From the IMG/VR virus record IMGVR_UViG_3300018428_005148, positions 36,651 to 100,650 of that record: a DNA stretch of 64,000 nucleotides; one strand, 5' to 3'. Made by a program: the position numbers and the translations under genes. The notes beneath the pieces were generated by a model. That model was not told the origin of the DNA. It saw only the letters and a program-made list of their open reading frames with translations, and made no database searches. Within the stretch, counting starts at the first letter, position 1. Each line of letters opens with the position of its first letter. This DNA comes from a virus. Positions 46,121 through 53,496 of this stretch are shown here, piece by piece.

Positions 46121-46210
46121 GGCACAATTCTAGGCGCACTTAATAACCCATACGGCACGATTCAACAGACCTGTTTGTGGTCATTTTTCACGAATAATAA
46201 CTGGAGAAAC

Positions 46211-47191
46211 ATGAAGAGAGTAAAATATCTTAACAACCGAGATCTGTTGGCACAGATACACGCCAGCAAGAACACCTACTGCTCGTACGTGGCGCCCGAG
46301 GACGCACAGTACGACTTGATTGTGCCGAACCTCAGCAAGATCAACATCAGGACCATATCCGAGGCACGCAAGGCCAAGGCCAAGAGGCTGACACAGGAGG
46401 CGTGGGAGCAGGCCAAGGCCGAGGGCAAGAAGAAGATCAAACTGATGGACTACACAGTGAGTCCTAGGAAGATCGAGAAGACAGACCTGGTGTTCCGTGT
46501 GATGACCTTTGACCACGTGCCAATGGACGACACACGTAAGAAGAATCCCAAGCAAATTTCAGATCACCACACCAAGGTCAACTTCCCGCCTTTCCAGCAC
46601 TACAGGTTGGACAAGAAGGGCAAGCCTGTGTGTGTGGGCAAATCACACTGGGTTGGCGGAATGGACAACGGCTACTTCTCCACAGACCATGGCAAGATGA
46701 CCAACCAACTGGCACTGATGTACATGAAGTTGTGCGAACGTTATGGAACGAGGGCCAACTGGAGAGGTTACACATACAATGACGAGATGCAGTCACAGGC
46801 CTTGATGCAGTTGAGCCAGATAGGATTGCAGTTTGACGAATCCAAGTCAGACAACCCATTCGCCTACTACACCGCGGCAATCACAAACAGTTTCACAAGG
46901 ATCCTCAACATCGAAAAGAAAAACCAAGCGATCAGGGATGACCTTTTGGAGTTCAACGGCATGATGCCAAGTTTCACGAGACAGAACGAGAACGAGACTA
47001 CCACCGTAAGTTACAAAAAGAGAATGAAAACCGCACATGGTGAGGTTCGAATCGTGAACAAGACGGGCATAGCAAAATTAAATAAAAAGTTGAAGAAGAC
47101 AGGCAAAATAGAATCTGACGATTTCCAAGAGGTCAACTACAAGAAGGTAGACATGACCAACCACAAACCGATCGTGAAAAAGAAATGGTAA
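46211..47191 (+). CDS. 55: Late-transcription sigma factor gp55
   Basis: A 326-residue protein whose second half contains the gp55 core: YNDEMQSQALMQLSQIGLQF, DNPFAYYTAAITNSFTRILN and IEKKNQAIRDDLLEF, the sigma region-2-like helices that read the late -10 element. T4 gp55 has 185 residues; here an N-terminal extension of about 140 residues holds Lys/Arg-rich stretches (SEARKAKAKRLTQEAWEQAK) and FPPFQHYRLDKKGKPVCVG. The start was set at the ATG at 46211, preceded by GGAG at 4 nt; the TTG upstream lacks a site. It is followed by gp47 after 3 nt. Confidence 0.88.
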   Translation: MKRVKYLNNRDLLAQIHASKNTYCSYVAPEDAQYDLIVPNLSKINIRTISEARKAKAKRLTQEAWEQAKAEGKKKIKLMDYTVSPRKIEKTDLVFRVMTFDHVPMDDTRKKNPKQISDHHTKVNFPPFQHYRLDKKGKPVCVGKSHWVGGMDNGYFSTDHGKMTNQLALMYMKLCERYGTRANWRGYTYNDEMQSQALMQLSQIGLQFDESKSDNPFAYYTAAITNSFTRILNIEKKNQAIRDDLLEFNGMMPSFTRQNENETTTVSYKKRMKTAHGEVRIVNKTGIAKLNKKLKKTGKIESDDFQEVNYKKVDMTNHKPIVKKKW

Positions 47192-47194
47192 CAG

Positions 47195-48217
47195 ATGGCA
47201 TTCTTTAAAAAAGTCGCTTGTTTCACTGACATACACTTTGGCCTAAAAGGCAACAGCCGTGTACACAACGACGACTGTGAAGAATTCGTGTACTGGTTCA
47301 TCGAGCAGGCCAAGGCACACGGGTGTGAGACATGCATATTCCTGGGCGACTGGCACCACCACAGGTCGGCAACCAACGTTTCAACTATGAACTACACTGT
47401 GTCAAACATGGAGAGACTGGGCAGAGCATTTGAAAAGGTGTACGTGATAATGGGCAATCATGATCTGTACTACAGAGACAAGAGAGAAATCAATTCAATG
47501 GAATACATCAGAAACATACCCAACATACACATAGTGAATGAATGGTTGGTGGAAGATGACGTGGCCATAATTCCATGGGTGGTGGGCGATGAATGGAAAG
47601 TGATACAGAAGATGACACAGAAGTATGTGTTCGGACACTTCGAACTGCCGTACTTCAAGATGAACGCAATGGTGGAGATGCCGGACACGGGCACCATACA
47701 GGCAGATCACTTCGCTGGCTGTGGTGAGGTTTTCTCAGGACACTTCCACAAGAGGCAATACATGAAGAACGTCACATACATGGGCAACGCCTTCCCACAC
47801 AACTACGCAGATGCGGGTGACGATGAGCGTGGCATGATGATAATCGAATACGGCGAGAAACCAAAATTCATTAACTGGCCGGACATGCCTAGGTACAGAA
47901 CAATAAAAATAAGTGAACTACTGCAAGATCCAGACCAACACCTGAAACCAAAGATGTATGTGAGGGTCACACTGGACATCAAGATCAGTTACGAGGAGGC
48001 CAACTTCATACGTGAGACCTTCGTGGACAAGTATGAATTGAGAGAACTGCAACTGATACCAGAACAGATCGACCAGGCACAACAGCCAATGGTGGAGGTG
48101 CAGAAGTTCGACAGCGTGGACCAGATCGTGATCAAGCAACTGCAAGGCGTTGATTCCGAGGTTTACGACAAAAAAATATTAACAGCGATTTACAACGATC
48201 TAGATGTCGAGAATTAG
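47195..48217 (+). CDS. 47: Recombination endonuclease subunit gp47 (SbcD/Mre11-like)
   Basis: A 340-residue metallophosphoesterase of the Mre11/SbcD type. Phosphoesterase motifs are present in order: CFTDIHFG (D12, H14), FLGDWHHH (D52), IMGNHD (N88, H89), YVFGHFELP and FSGHFHKR for the metal-binding histidines. With gp46 it forms the nuclease-ATPase that resects DNA ends for recombination-dependent replication and helps degrade host DNA. Length matches T4 gp47 (339 aa). The 3' end overlaps a 54-aa gene by 14 nt. Confidence 0.95.
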   Translation: MAFFKKVACFTDIHFGLKGNSRVHNDDCEEFVYWFIEQAKAHGCETCIFLGDWHHHRSATNVSTMNYTVSNMERLGRAFEKVYVIMGNHDLYYRDKREINSMEYIRNIPNIHIVNEWLVEDDVAIIPWVVGDEWKVIQKMTQKYVFGHFELPYFKMNAMVEMPDTGTIQADHFAGCGEVFSGHFHKRQYMKNVTYMGNAFPHNYADAGDDERGMMIIEYGEKPKFINWPDMPRYRTIKISELLQDPDQHLKPKMYVRVTLDIKISYEEANFIRETFVDKYELRELQLIPEQIDQAQQPMVEVQKFDSVDQIVIKQLQGVDSEVYDKKILTAIYNDLDVEN

Positions 48218-48368
48218 TAAAAAGAAACTGATAAAGGCTTTAAGGGGCGAACTTGAACAAAAAGTGACCCGACAATCATTGCTGGATGAACTGGCAAAAC
48301 CTGTAACACAGGAAGAATGGCTGAGAGGCTACAACGAATGGAAGAAGAAACAACTTGCTAACGATTAA
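48204..48368 (+). CDS. 54-aa hypothetical protein between gp47 and gp46
   Basis: A short basic protein (MSRISKKKLIKALRGELEQK to NEWKKKQLAND) whose ATG lies within the last codons of gp47 and whose stop lies inside gp46, overlapping by 14 nt on each side. It fills exactly the gap between them, so it is probably translated by coupling. Its helical, charged make-up with a WLRGYNEWKKK tail could bind DNA or the 46/47 complex. T4 has small genes (46.1 and similar) in this region; homology is not claimed. Confidence 0.6.
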   Translation: MSRISKKKLIKALRGELEQKVTRQSLLDELAKPVTQEEWLRGYNEWKKKQLAND

Positions 48369-50130
48369 AGAAATCACAGTTAAGAACTTCATGAGCGTGG
48401 GCAACCAGGCACAGGCCATCGACTTCTCCAACAAGAATCTAGTCTTGGTGATAGGAGAGAACATGGACCTGGGAGGCGATGACGCCGGTGCCAGGAACGG
48501 TACAGGGAAAACAACAATAATAAATGCATTGAGCTATGTGTTTTATGGCGAGGCACTGACCAACATACGAAGAGACAATCTCGTTAATAAGACCAACGAG
48601 AAAGGCATGATGGTAAGTGTCAAGTTTGTGAAGAACAATGTCACATACACAATCGAACGTGGACGTAAGCCACAGATATTCAGATTCTATGCCAACGACA
48701 TAGAACAGAAAACTGATGCCAACGAAGCACAGGGCGAGAACAGAGAAACACAGGTCGAAATCAACAAACTTTTGGGCATGACCCATGCAATGTTCAAAAA
48801 CATAGTCGCGCTGAACACATACACACAACCGTTCCTTTCAACGAAACAGGCAGAACAACGTGAAATAATCGAACAACTTTTAGGTATCACACTGCTATCA
48901 CAGAAAGCAGATTTGCTGAAAGAAAAGCAGAAGGCCACAAAGCAAATGCTGACAGAAGAAAAACTCAGACTTGAGGCAATAAATGCATCAAACGAAAAAA
49001 TACAGGAATCAATAGAAAGTTTAAAAATCAGATCAACAGCATGGATAAAACAGAAAAAAGAGGACATAGCGAACTTCCAAGACGCGATAGCGGAACTAGA
49101 GAAAGTGGACATCAAGGCAGAACTGGATGCACACAAAAAGTTGCAGACACACAACGAGATGCAGACAACACTACGTGGACTGGAGAAAGAGAAAGCGTAT
49201 CATGAGAACAGCCTGACAAAGGCAGAAGGCAACGTGGAAAAGACAAAAACAGACTTGAAGTTTGCAGAACAACAAAAGTGTCCCACTTGCGAACAGGCAC
49301 TGCATGACGACAAACACACGCATCTCCAGGAAAAACTGAAACAACAACTCAACGAATCCACGGATTATGCCAACCAACTGAAAGATGATCTTGCAAAGAT
49401 ACAACAGGGCATAGACGAGATCGGCGACCTGGGCCAGGTACCGGACACATACTATGACACACTAGACGAGGCCTATAACCACAAGGGCTCGCTACAAGAT
49501 CTCAAAAGGCAACTTGACAGGACTGAAAAACAAGAGAACGCATACGCCGAGCAGATAGAAGAACTAGAGAGCAAGGCTATACAGAAAGTGGATTATGAGA
49601 AAGCAAACGAACTGGAAGACCTGCACAGGCACCAAGACTTCCTATACAAATTACTGACTGCCAAAGATTCATTCATAAGAACTAGGATCATAGAACAGAA
49701 CTTGACATATCTAAACCAGAGATTGGCTTTCTTCCTGGGCAAAGTCAAATTGCCACACACAGTCACATTCCAATCTGATCTCAGTGTGCGTATCGAGGAA
49801 CTAGGCAGAGAATTAGATTTTGACAATCTGAGCAGAGGAGAAAGAAACAGACTGATACTCAGTATGAGTTGGGCGTTCAGAGATGTTTGGGAGAACCTAT
49901 ATCAACAGATCAACTTGCTCTTCATAGATGAGCTCGTAGACGCTGGAATGGACATCTCGGGGGTTGAAAGTTCCATGGCAGTGTTGAAGGACATGAGTAG
50001 AACACAGAAAAAAAACATATTCCTGATTTCGCACAAAGACGAACTGGTAAGCAGGGTCAACTCTGTACTGAAAGTTGTCAAAGAGAACGGATTCACGAAC
50101 TACGCCAACGACGTTGACATTATCGTCTAG
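48355..50130 (+). CDS. 46: Recombination endonuclease subunit gp46 (SbcC/Rad50-like ATPase)
   Basis: A 591-residue SMC-type ATPase, similar in length to T4 gp46 (560 aa). The frame starts with TTG at 48355; no in-frame ATG precedes the conserved KNFMSVGN strand, so this non-standard start is needed. Walker A is ARNGTGKTT (lysine 52; the first Gly of the usual motif is Ala). A coiled coil spans about 170-440, split by a zinc hook CPTC (C309, C312). The signature LSRGERNRL and Walker B INLLFIDEL follow. It partners gp47. Its TAG stop interlocks with the stop of the convergent gene. Confidence 0.93.
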   Translation: MLTIKEITVKNFMSVGNQAQAIDFSNKNLVLVIGENMDLGGDDAGARNGTGKTTIINALSYVFYGEALTNIRRDNLVNKTNEKGMMVSVKFVKNNVTYTIERGRKPQIFRFYANDIEQKTDANEAQGENRETQVEINKLLGMTHAMFKNIVALNTYTQPFLSTKQAEQREIIEQLLGITLLSQKADLLKEKQKATKQMLTEEKLRLEAINASNEKIQESIESLKIRSTAWIKQKKEDIANFQDAIAELEKVDIKAELDAHKKLQTHNEMQTTLRGLEKEKAYHENSLTKAEGNVEKTKTDLKFAEQQKCPTCEQALHDDKHTHLQEKLKQQLNESTDYANQLKDDLAKIQQGIDEIGDLGQVPDTYYDTLDEAYNHKGSLQDLKRQLDRTEKQENAYAEQIEELESKAIQKVDYEKANELEDLHRHQDFLYKLLTAKDSFIRTRIIEQNLTYLNQRLAFFLGKVKLPHTVTFQSDLSVRIEELGRELDFDNLSRGERNRLILSMSWAFRDVWENLYQQINLLFIDELVDAGMDISGVESSMAVLKDMSRTQKKNIFLISHKDELVSRVNSVLKVVKENGFTNYANDVDIIV

Positions 50131-50936
50131 CACTGATTCAAGATACCTGCAACACCAACCGATTTTCCATTTTTCTTCGCCACGTGTATGAAATTGGTTT
50201 TTTCTAGGGCAAGTTTATCACAGATCACGTTGTAGTTTTGTTCGTGTCTGTCCCATGCATGGTCCACTGAGATGTTGTCCAGGATAAAGTTCGCACAATT
50301 CGTTGTGTTCTTGTTTATCCACCCGTTGGCGTTTCTCACAGTGATACTGTCAATTGTCTTTTGTTTAGAAAATCTAATGCCAAACTTGTTCCATTGAAAT
50401 CCTGTTTTGGTGATACTGAACGCAACTGTTTTGATGTTTGGATGGCCGACGTCCAAAGACATGTCTTTGGTTGCTGTGAACCATGCGGCATCTAGATGAA
50501 TGCTTATGTTCTTGCTTTCACATTCGTCCAGAAACTCTTTCCAGTCCGGTCTTGAGTTGCCAAAATGCCAATTGGGCAGTGAAACAATGATTGGCACATT
50601 GGACTGTAAATCCCCTACCTTGCTTTCCTGTTGTCCAAAAAGCCTGTAATATGAATAGTCTTTTTCTAATATTTGATAAGTTTTTTCCTTCATCAAGAAA
50701 CTGTTGATGTAGTCTGTGCAACCGTAGATTATATCTAATTTTTTAAAGTGGTCAATGCCATCCACTTTATTTCGTCTGCTAGACAAAAACCATTCACCTG
50801 CCTTCTGTGTCAGAGTGTTGATGTCTGTGTCATCTTTAGGTTGTGTGTGCAACCAGTCATATCTCACTTGCTGTACCTTGCTGTCAGCGATGTGATGGAG
50901 TTTTTGCGTCAACAGGTCTTCACGAATATCTAACAT
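50127..50936 (-). CDS. PLP-dependent aminotransferase-fold protein, diverged
   Basis: A 269-residue protein starting at the ATG at 50936; the frame extends 19 codons further upstream over the oxygenase gene but without a ribosome site. SIHLDAAWF (D149) looks like the aspartate that pairs with the pyridine nitrogen of PLP, and VAFSITKTGFQW (K177) like the Schiff-base lysine, followed by NKFGIRFSK. The spacing of 28 residues fits fold-type I enzymes, but the protein is short (typically 350-450) and the N-terminal domain is reduced. Its partner gene encodes a 2-oxoglutarate oxygenase with which it overlaps by 17 nt. An amino-acid modification role is inferred. Confidence 0.55.
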   Translation of the reverse strand: MLDIREDLLTQKLHHIADSKVQQVRYDWLHTQPKDDTDINTLTQKAGEWFLSSRRNKVDGIDHFKKLDIIYGCTDYINSFLMKEKTYQILEKDYSYYRLFGQQESKVGDLQSNVPIIVSLPNWHFGNSRPDWKEFLDECESKNISIHLDAAWFTATKDMSLDVGHPNIKTVAFSITKTGFQWNKFGIRFSKQKTIDSITVRNANGWINKNTTNCANFILDNISVDHAWDRHEQNYNVICDKLALEKTNFIHVAKKNGKSVGVAGILNQC

Positions 50937-51465
50937 ACAAACTCTTTCTGCCATCATGTTGCAGTTCGGGTACACCGTGCCAACTGTTTTCATTGTTCAA
51001 AAGGGCATAGCCAAAATTCCTCCTGAAAGGAAATGTGTGGACCTCCTTCTTGTCTTTGCTGTAGAGACAAGTACCTTGGTTGTCGTCACTCAAGTACACT
51101 TGTAGGTGTAACCTAATTGATGCATCATCTCTGTGTGGGTAATTGTAGTATCCTTTGCCATCTATCCAATAGTCAACAGAATTGAATGTCAATGGCACGC
51201 CGAACTTGCCTGCCAAGGACTCTGTGATTTTTTGATTCATGAAGAACACTTTTATCTTTCTCATTTCTGTGCTTTGCTGTCCCAACACAACACGGTTAAG
51301 GTGTTCCTGCATTGGCAGTTTCTGATAATCCTGTTGTTTACCAACTTGCAAATCATATTCTGATCCGAAGAAATTTTGGTATTCTTGGAAAAAAGCGCCA
51401 TTTAAATTTACCAAAGGTGAATTTTCTATTGACGAAACCACTTCTTGTGTGCTTAAATTAAACAT
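50920..51465 (-). CDS. 2-oxoglutarate/Fe(II)-dependent oxygenase
   Basis: A 181-residue protein with the facial triad of 2OG-Fe(II) oxygenases. YPHRDDASIRLHLQVYL gives H111-x-D113, NSWHGVPE gives the distal H163, and GRKSLYVRYS supplies R173, which would bind the 2OG carboxylate. The jelly-roll strands QVYLSDDNQGTCLY and FPFRRNFGYALLNNE fit between. Marine T4-like phages often carry such genes; substrates are mostly unknown. The gene starts at the divergent region before the histone-like gene and overlaps the PLP-fold gene, suggesting a two-step modification of one substrate. Confidence 0.85.
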   Translation of the reverse strand: MFNLSTQEVVSSIENSPLVNLNGAFFQEYQNFFGSEYDLQVGKQQDYQKLPMQEHLNRVVLGQQSTEMRKIKVFFMNQKITESLAGKFGVPLTFNSVDYWIDGKGYYNYPHRDDASIRLHLQVYLSDDNQGTCLYSKDKKEVHTFPFRRNFGYALLNNENSWHGVPELQHDGRKSLYVRYS

Positions 51466-51511
51466 ATGTTAATTAATTATATCGTACGATTATAAAGGAA
51501 GGAAAAAACAT
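51466..51511. promoter_or_regulatory. Divergent promoter region with palindrome ATCGTACGAT
   Basis: A 46-nt gap between the leftward oxygenase gene and the rightward histone-like gene. Its centre is the perfect 10-bp palindrome ATCGTACGAT (51481-51490), flanked on both sides by AT-rich -10-like boxes: TATAAT reads leftward toward the oxygenase, and TTATAAAG toward the histone-like gene. AAGGAAGG serves as the ribosome site of the latter. The symmetric arrangement suggests one controlling site for both genes. No late element is present. Confidence 0.45.
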
Positions 51512-51700
51512 ATGTCACAGACACATGAACAGATCATGACAGAGATACAAACTTACTCAGAGGAGAATGGTAAATTTGTAGACAAGGGCGTGAAGGCTTC
51601 TGCAACAAGAGCCAGAAAAGCACTTGCTAATCTTTCGAAACTGATCAAAGCAAGAAGAAAAGAGATTCAGGAAGTCAAGAACGCGGCAAAAACTGCGTAA
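51512..51700 (+). CDS. Small basic histone-like protein (62 aa)
   Basis: A 62-residue protein, acidic in the first third (MSQTHEQIMTEIQTYSEENG) and strongly basic and Ala-rich in the rest (VKASATRARKALANLSKLIK, ARRKEIQEVKNAAKTA). The second part is probably a long amphipathic helix that binds DNA, similar to the histone-H1-like small proteins of cyanophages and SAR11 phages. A strong ribosome site (AAGGAAGG) and a strong terminator immediately downstream mark it as an independent, probably highly expressed gene. Nucleoid condensation or DNA protection is inferred. Confidence 0.75.
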   Translation: MSQTHEQIMTEIQTYSEENGKFVDKGVKASATRARKALANLSKLIKARRKEIQEVKNAAKTA

Positions 51701-51728
51701 CGATTTTTGGATTTGCAAAACCAATAAA

Positions 51729-51759
51729 CCCTCGGCTTGTCGCAAGTCGGGGGTTTTTT
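51729..51759 (+). terminator. Rho-independent terminator after the histone-like gene
   Basis: An 11-bp stem (51729-51739 paired with 51743-51753, two G-T wobbles) with a 3-nt loop is followed by six T residues. The T-run overlaps the stop codon (51758-51760) of the convergent amidinotransferase gene. The mirror strand has a weaker T-rich tail, so it may stop transcripts from both sides. Confidence 0.85.
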
Positions 51760-52597
51760 ACATGTAGGTTTCTAATTGCCCTTCGCGATATAGGTCCTGG
51801 GTCACACAGTGGATGCCGTTGTCCCAAAACTCTTTGTGTCGAAAATCACACACTATAGGATTGACCTTGTGCCTTTCCAGGAATCTCATTAGTCCTGTGT
51901 CCATGCTGGTAGAGATACAGTTCGAATCATTGACCGACAGTATGTTCACATCATAGTTGCTCTCCTCGTGGTCGCCTCCCCATTCGTGCTTTAACGGCGT
52001 CACCTTGTTCTGTTGGCGAGCGTAATACACTTCCCAGCCTTTGTAAATTTCCTCCATGCTCCTAAAGTCCTCTGACGCCACTATGACACCTGGTTTGATT
52101 ATGCTGTACACGCCGTCCATGTGCCAGCCTTTCCTCGTGATGCTGACCCTTATTCCCTGGTCTGACAACCATTGGATTATTTCCTTCTCGACATCCTGTT
52201 TCACAAACCTACTCACGTCCCAATGCACGTGGTCCCCACAACGCACCATGTTTCCGGTAGATACATCATTGTCCAAATACCATTTGATGTTTTTCCTGTC
52301 TATTGAGGACAGTATGTCCTTGTATCCCGGAATGACCTTTCCAACCAGTATCTTGTCACCAATCACAGCAAAGTAGTCTCTCGGAGATATCGGTGGTCTA
52401 TCACTGCCCTCCACCACTAGTGGCCTGTGGCACACCACTCCAAAACCTTCCAGCAGTTTTATAAGACCCTGTAGGTCCTCCTCGGTTTCGTGCATGATGT
52501 CCTCTAGCCTGGGGTCATGGACGCCTGCCACATGTGGTCTACCCACGATGCAGTGCTTCAATTCATGGAATGTGGCGTGTCCCTTTATCGGTATCAT
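51758..52597 (-). CDS. Pentein-fold amidinotransferase/deiminase-like protein
   Basis: A 279-residue protein of the guanidine-modifying (pentein) superfamily, which includes glycine amidinotransferase, arginine deiminase and dimethylarginine hydrolase. Visible active-site elements are PRDYFAVIGDKI (R73-D74), GWHMDGVYSIIKPG (H159, D161) and DNGIHCVTQDL near the end, with the nucleophilic cysteine C264. This is the normal order. The N-terminal block HELKHCIVGRP resembles the first pentein strand. The substrate could be arginine or another guanidine compound; the length suits a minimal amidinotransferase. It overlaps the GIY-YIG gene by 4 nt and ends at the terminator. Confidence 0.8.
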   Translation of the reverse strand: MIPIKGHATFHELKHCIVGRPHVAGVHDPRLEDIMHETEEDLQGLIKLLEGFGVVCHRPLVVEGSDRPPISPRDYFAVIGDKILVGKVIPGYKDILSSIDRKNIKWYLDNDVSTGNMVRCGDHVHWDVSRFVKQDVEKEIIQWLSDQGIRVSITRKGWHMDGVYSIIKPGVIVASEDFRSMEEIYKGWEVYYARQQNKVTPLKHEWGGDHEESNYDVNILSVNDSNCISTSMDTGLMRFLERHKVNPIVCDFRHKEFWDNGIHCVTQDLYREGQLETYM

Positions 52598-52998
52598 TTC
52601 TTGATGATGCCCTTACCGTGTACCCTCACACGTATGTGACCGTTGTAGTATTTGTCACTCTCCAGCACTTTCCTGGCGAACTGCTCCCTGGCCTCCACGT
52701 AACTTAATTCTGCTTTGGACTTGCAGTAAAACAGTATCTCCCTGTCAAACTTGTCTTTTCCAATTTTCTGTATGTCTGCTGTGAGTTCGTCACTGCTTCC
52801 GTAGTAATCCCGCCAGTCCGAATCCACCTTGTACCTGCGCTTGTTCTTCCTGCCCTTCAGTGGTGGCCTGGATCTTTTGAACCTGGCCAACTTCTTGCCT
52901 ATGTACATCCTGCCGTTGGTTGTGTTGGTAATTTGGTAAACGAAACCCACCACGTCTTCTGGTAAGTCATCCACTGTTTTTTGCTCGTAAATCCACAT
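52594..52998 (-). CDS. GIY-YIG-like nuclease-domain protein
   Basis: A 134-residue protein starting at the ATG at 52998 (a TTG 6 nt earlier is in frame). VGFVYQITNTTNGRMYIGKK matches the two strands of the GIY-YIG module (G19-F-V-Y and M31-Y-I-G34). A basic region RRYKVDSDWRDYYGSSDEL follows, and ELSYVEAREQF may supply the glutamate. Similar proteins occur in many T4-like phages, sometimes as homing or repair-type endonucleases. It has no separate DNA-binding domain. A homing role is uncertain because it is not inside another gene or intron. The start lies beside the long non-coding stretch. Confidence 0.7.
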   Translation of the reverse strand: MWIYEQKTVDDLPEDVVGFVYQITNTTNGRMYIGKKLARFKRSRPPLKGRKNKRRYKVDSDWRDYYGSSDELTADIQKIGKDKFDREILFYCKSKAELSYVEAREQFARKVLESDKYYNGHIRVRVHGKGIIKK

Positions 52999-53496
52999 TG
53001 CCAATATTTAAAGTCAAAAAGATTGACCTTACAATTTAAAGAGTATAAACAAGTGCGATAGGCACACAAACACAATTCTTACAAATTCACACAGGCAAAC
53101 ATAGCATCCATGAAGTGAGCACGGAAATGCGGCAGTAATGCGACAGGTGAATCCGTTGATGCAAAAGGCAAAAATGATGGGGCTCTGAGAAACAGCAACC
53201 CCAGGTCTGCTATGGATTATCTTACAAAGACATGGCGGGCTCGCGTTGGATGAATAAGCGAATGGGTACAGCACAACCGCCCAGTTACGACAGCATTGTA
53301 TGATGACTGCGAACTCACCACAGGGTTCAAGTCAGTTCGGCTAGAAATAGCCGAATTGTGACTGCTCATCTACCACAGGCGACGCATAAATGCGTCATTA
53401 AGTTTTACAACTGCGTAAGTTAAAAAAACAAACGAGCGTAAGCGAAGTTTCAGATGGCGCAAGCCGGCTGTTGAATCGCCATTAAGTATTGCAACA
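52999..53496. other. About 500-nt stretch without a credible gene
   Basis: This is the only long non-coding stretch in the window. The frames on both strands are broken; an 81-codon minus frame (53029-53274) has no ribosome site and an odd composition. It contains a TTTAAATA element next to the GIY-YIG start, TATAAACA at 53044-53051 facing right, and the hairpin-rich part described as a candidate RNA. Confidence 0.7.
53044..53490 (+). ncRNA. Candidate structured non-coding RNA
   Basis: Dense inverted repeats favour a plus-strand RNA. 53330-53363 is a long hairpin (5-bp base, then 8 bp) with a GAAA tetraloop. 53311-53328 pairs GAACTC with GGGTTC around ACCACA. A GACGCA/TGCGTC hairpin lies near 53380-53396. 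53430-53450 has AAAC/GTTT closing a GC-GTAA-GC tip. 53454-53482 pairs ATGGC with GCCAT and contains GGC-GCAA-GCC. Three loops are GNRA type on this strand only. Other pairs include GGGG/CCCC near 53179-53202 and GCTATG/CATGGC near 53208-53236. TATAAACA at 53044 is one base off the late promoter. ACCACAGG occurs twice. It does not match tmRNA, RNase P or intron cores that I know. The class is unknown. Confidence 0.5.

Noticed and set aside
50937-50993. Longer N-terminus for the PLP-fold gene
   Set aside because: The extra 19 codons fully overlap the oxygenase gene and their starts have no ribosome site; the ATG at 50936 gives a normal 17-nt overlap.
53029-53274. Minus-strand frame of 81 codons in the non-coding stretch
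   Set aside because: It has no ribosome site, a Cys/Phe/Ser-rich composition unlike the other genes, and covers half of the hairpin-rich segment; it looks like a chance frame opposite a structured RNA.
53179-53363. tmRNA, group II intron domain V or RNase P RNA
   Set aside because: No tag frame, T-arm, AGC triad with two-base bulge or P4 consensus could be found; only generic hairpins and GNRA loops are present.
53100-53400. Possible remnant of a protein gene (two plus-strand segments of 35-45 codons in one frame split by TGA)
   Set aside because: The segments look somewhat protein-like but no start, ribosome site or known family was recognised, and the hairpins with GNRA loops are a better explanation.
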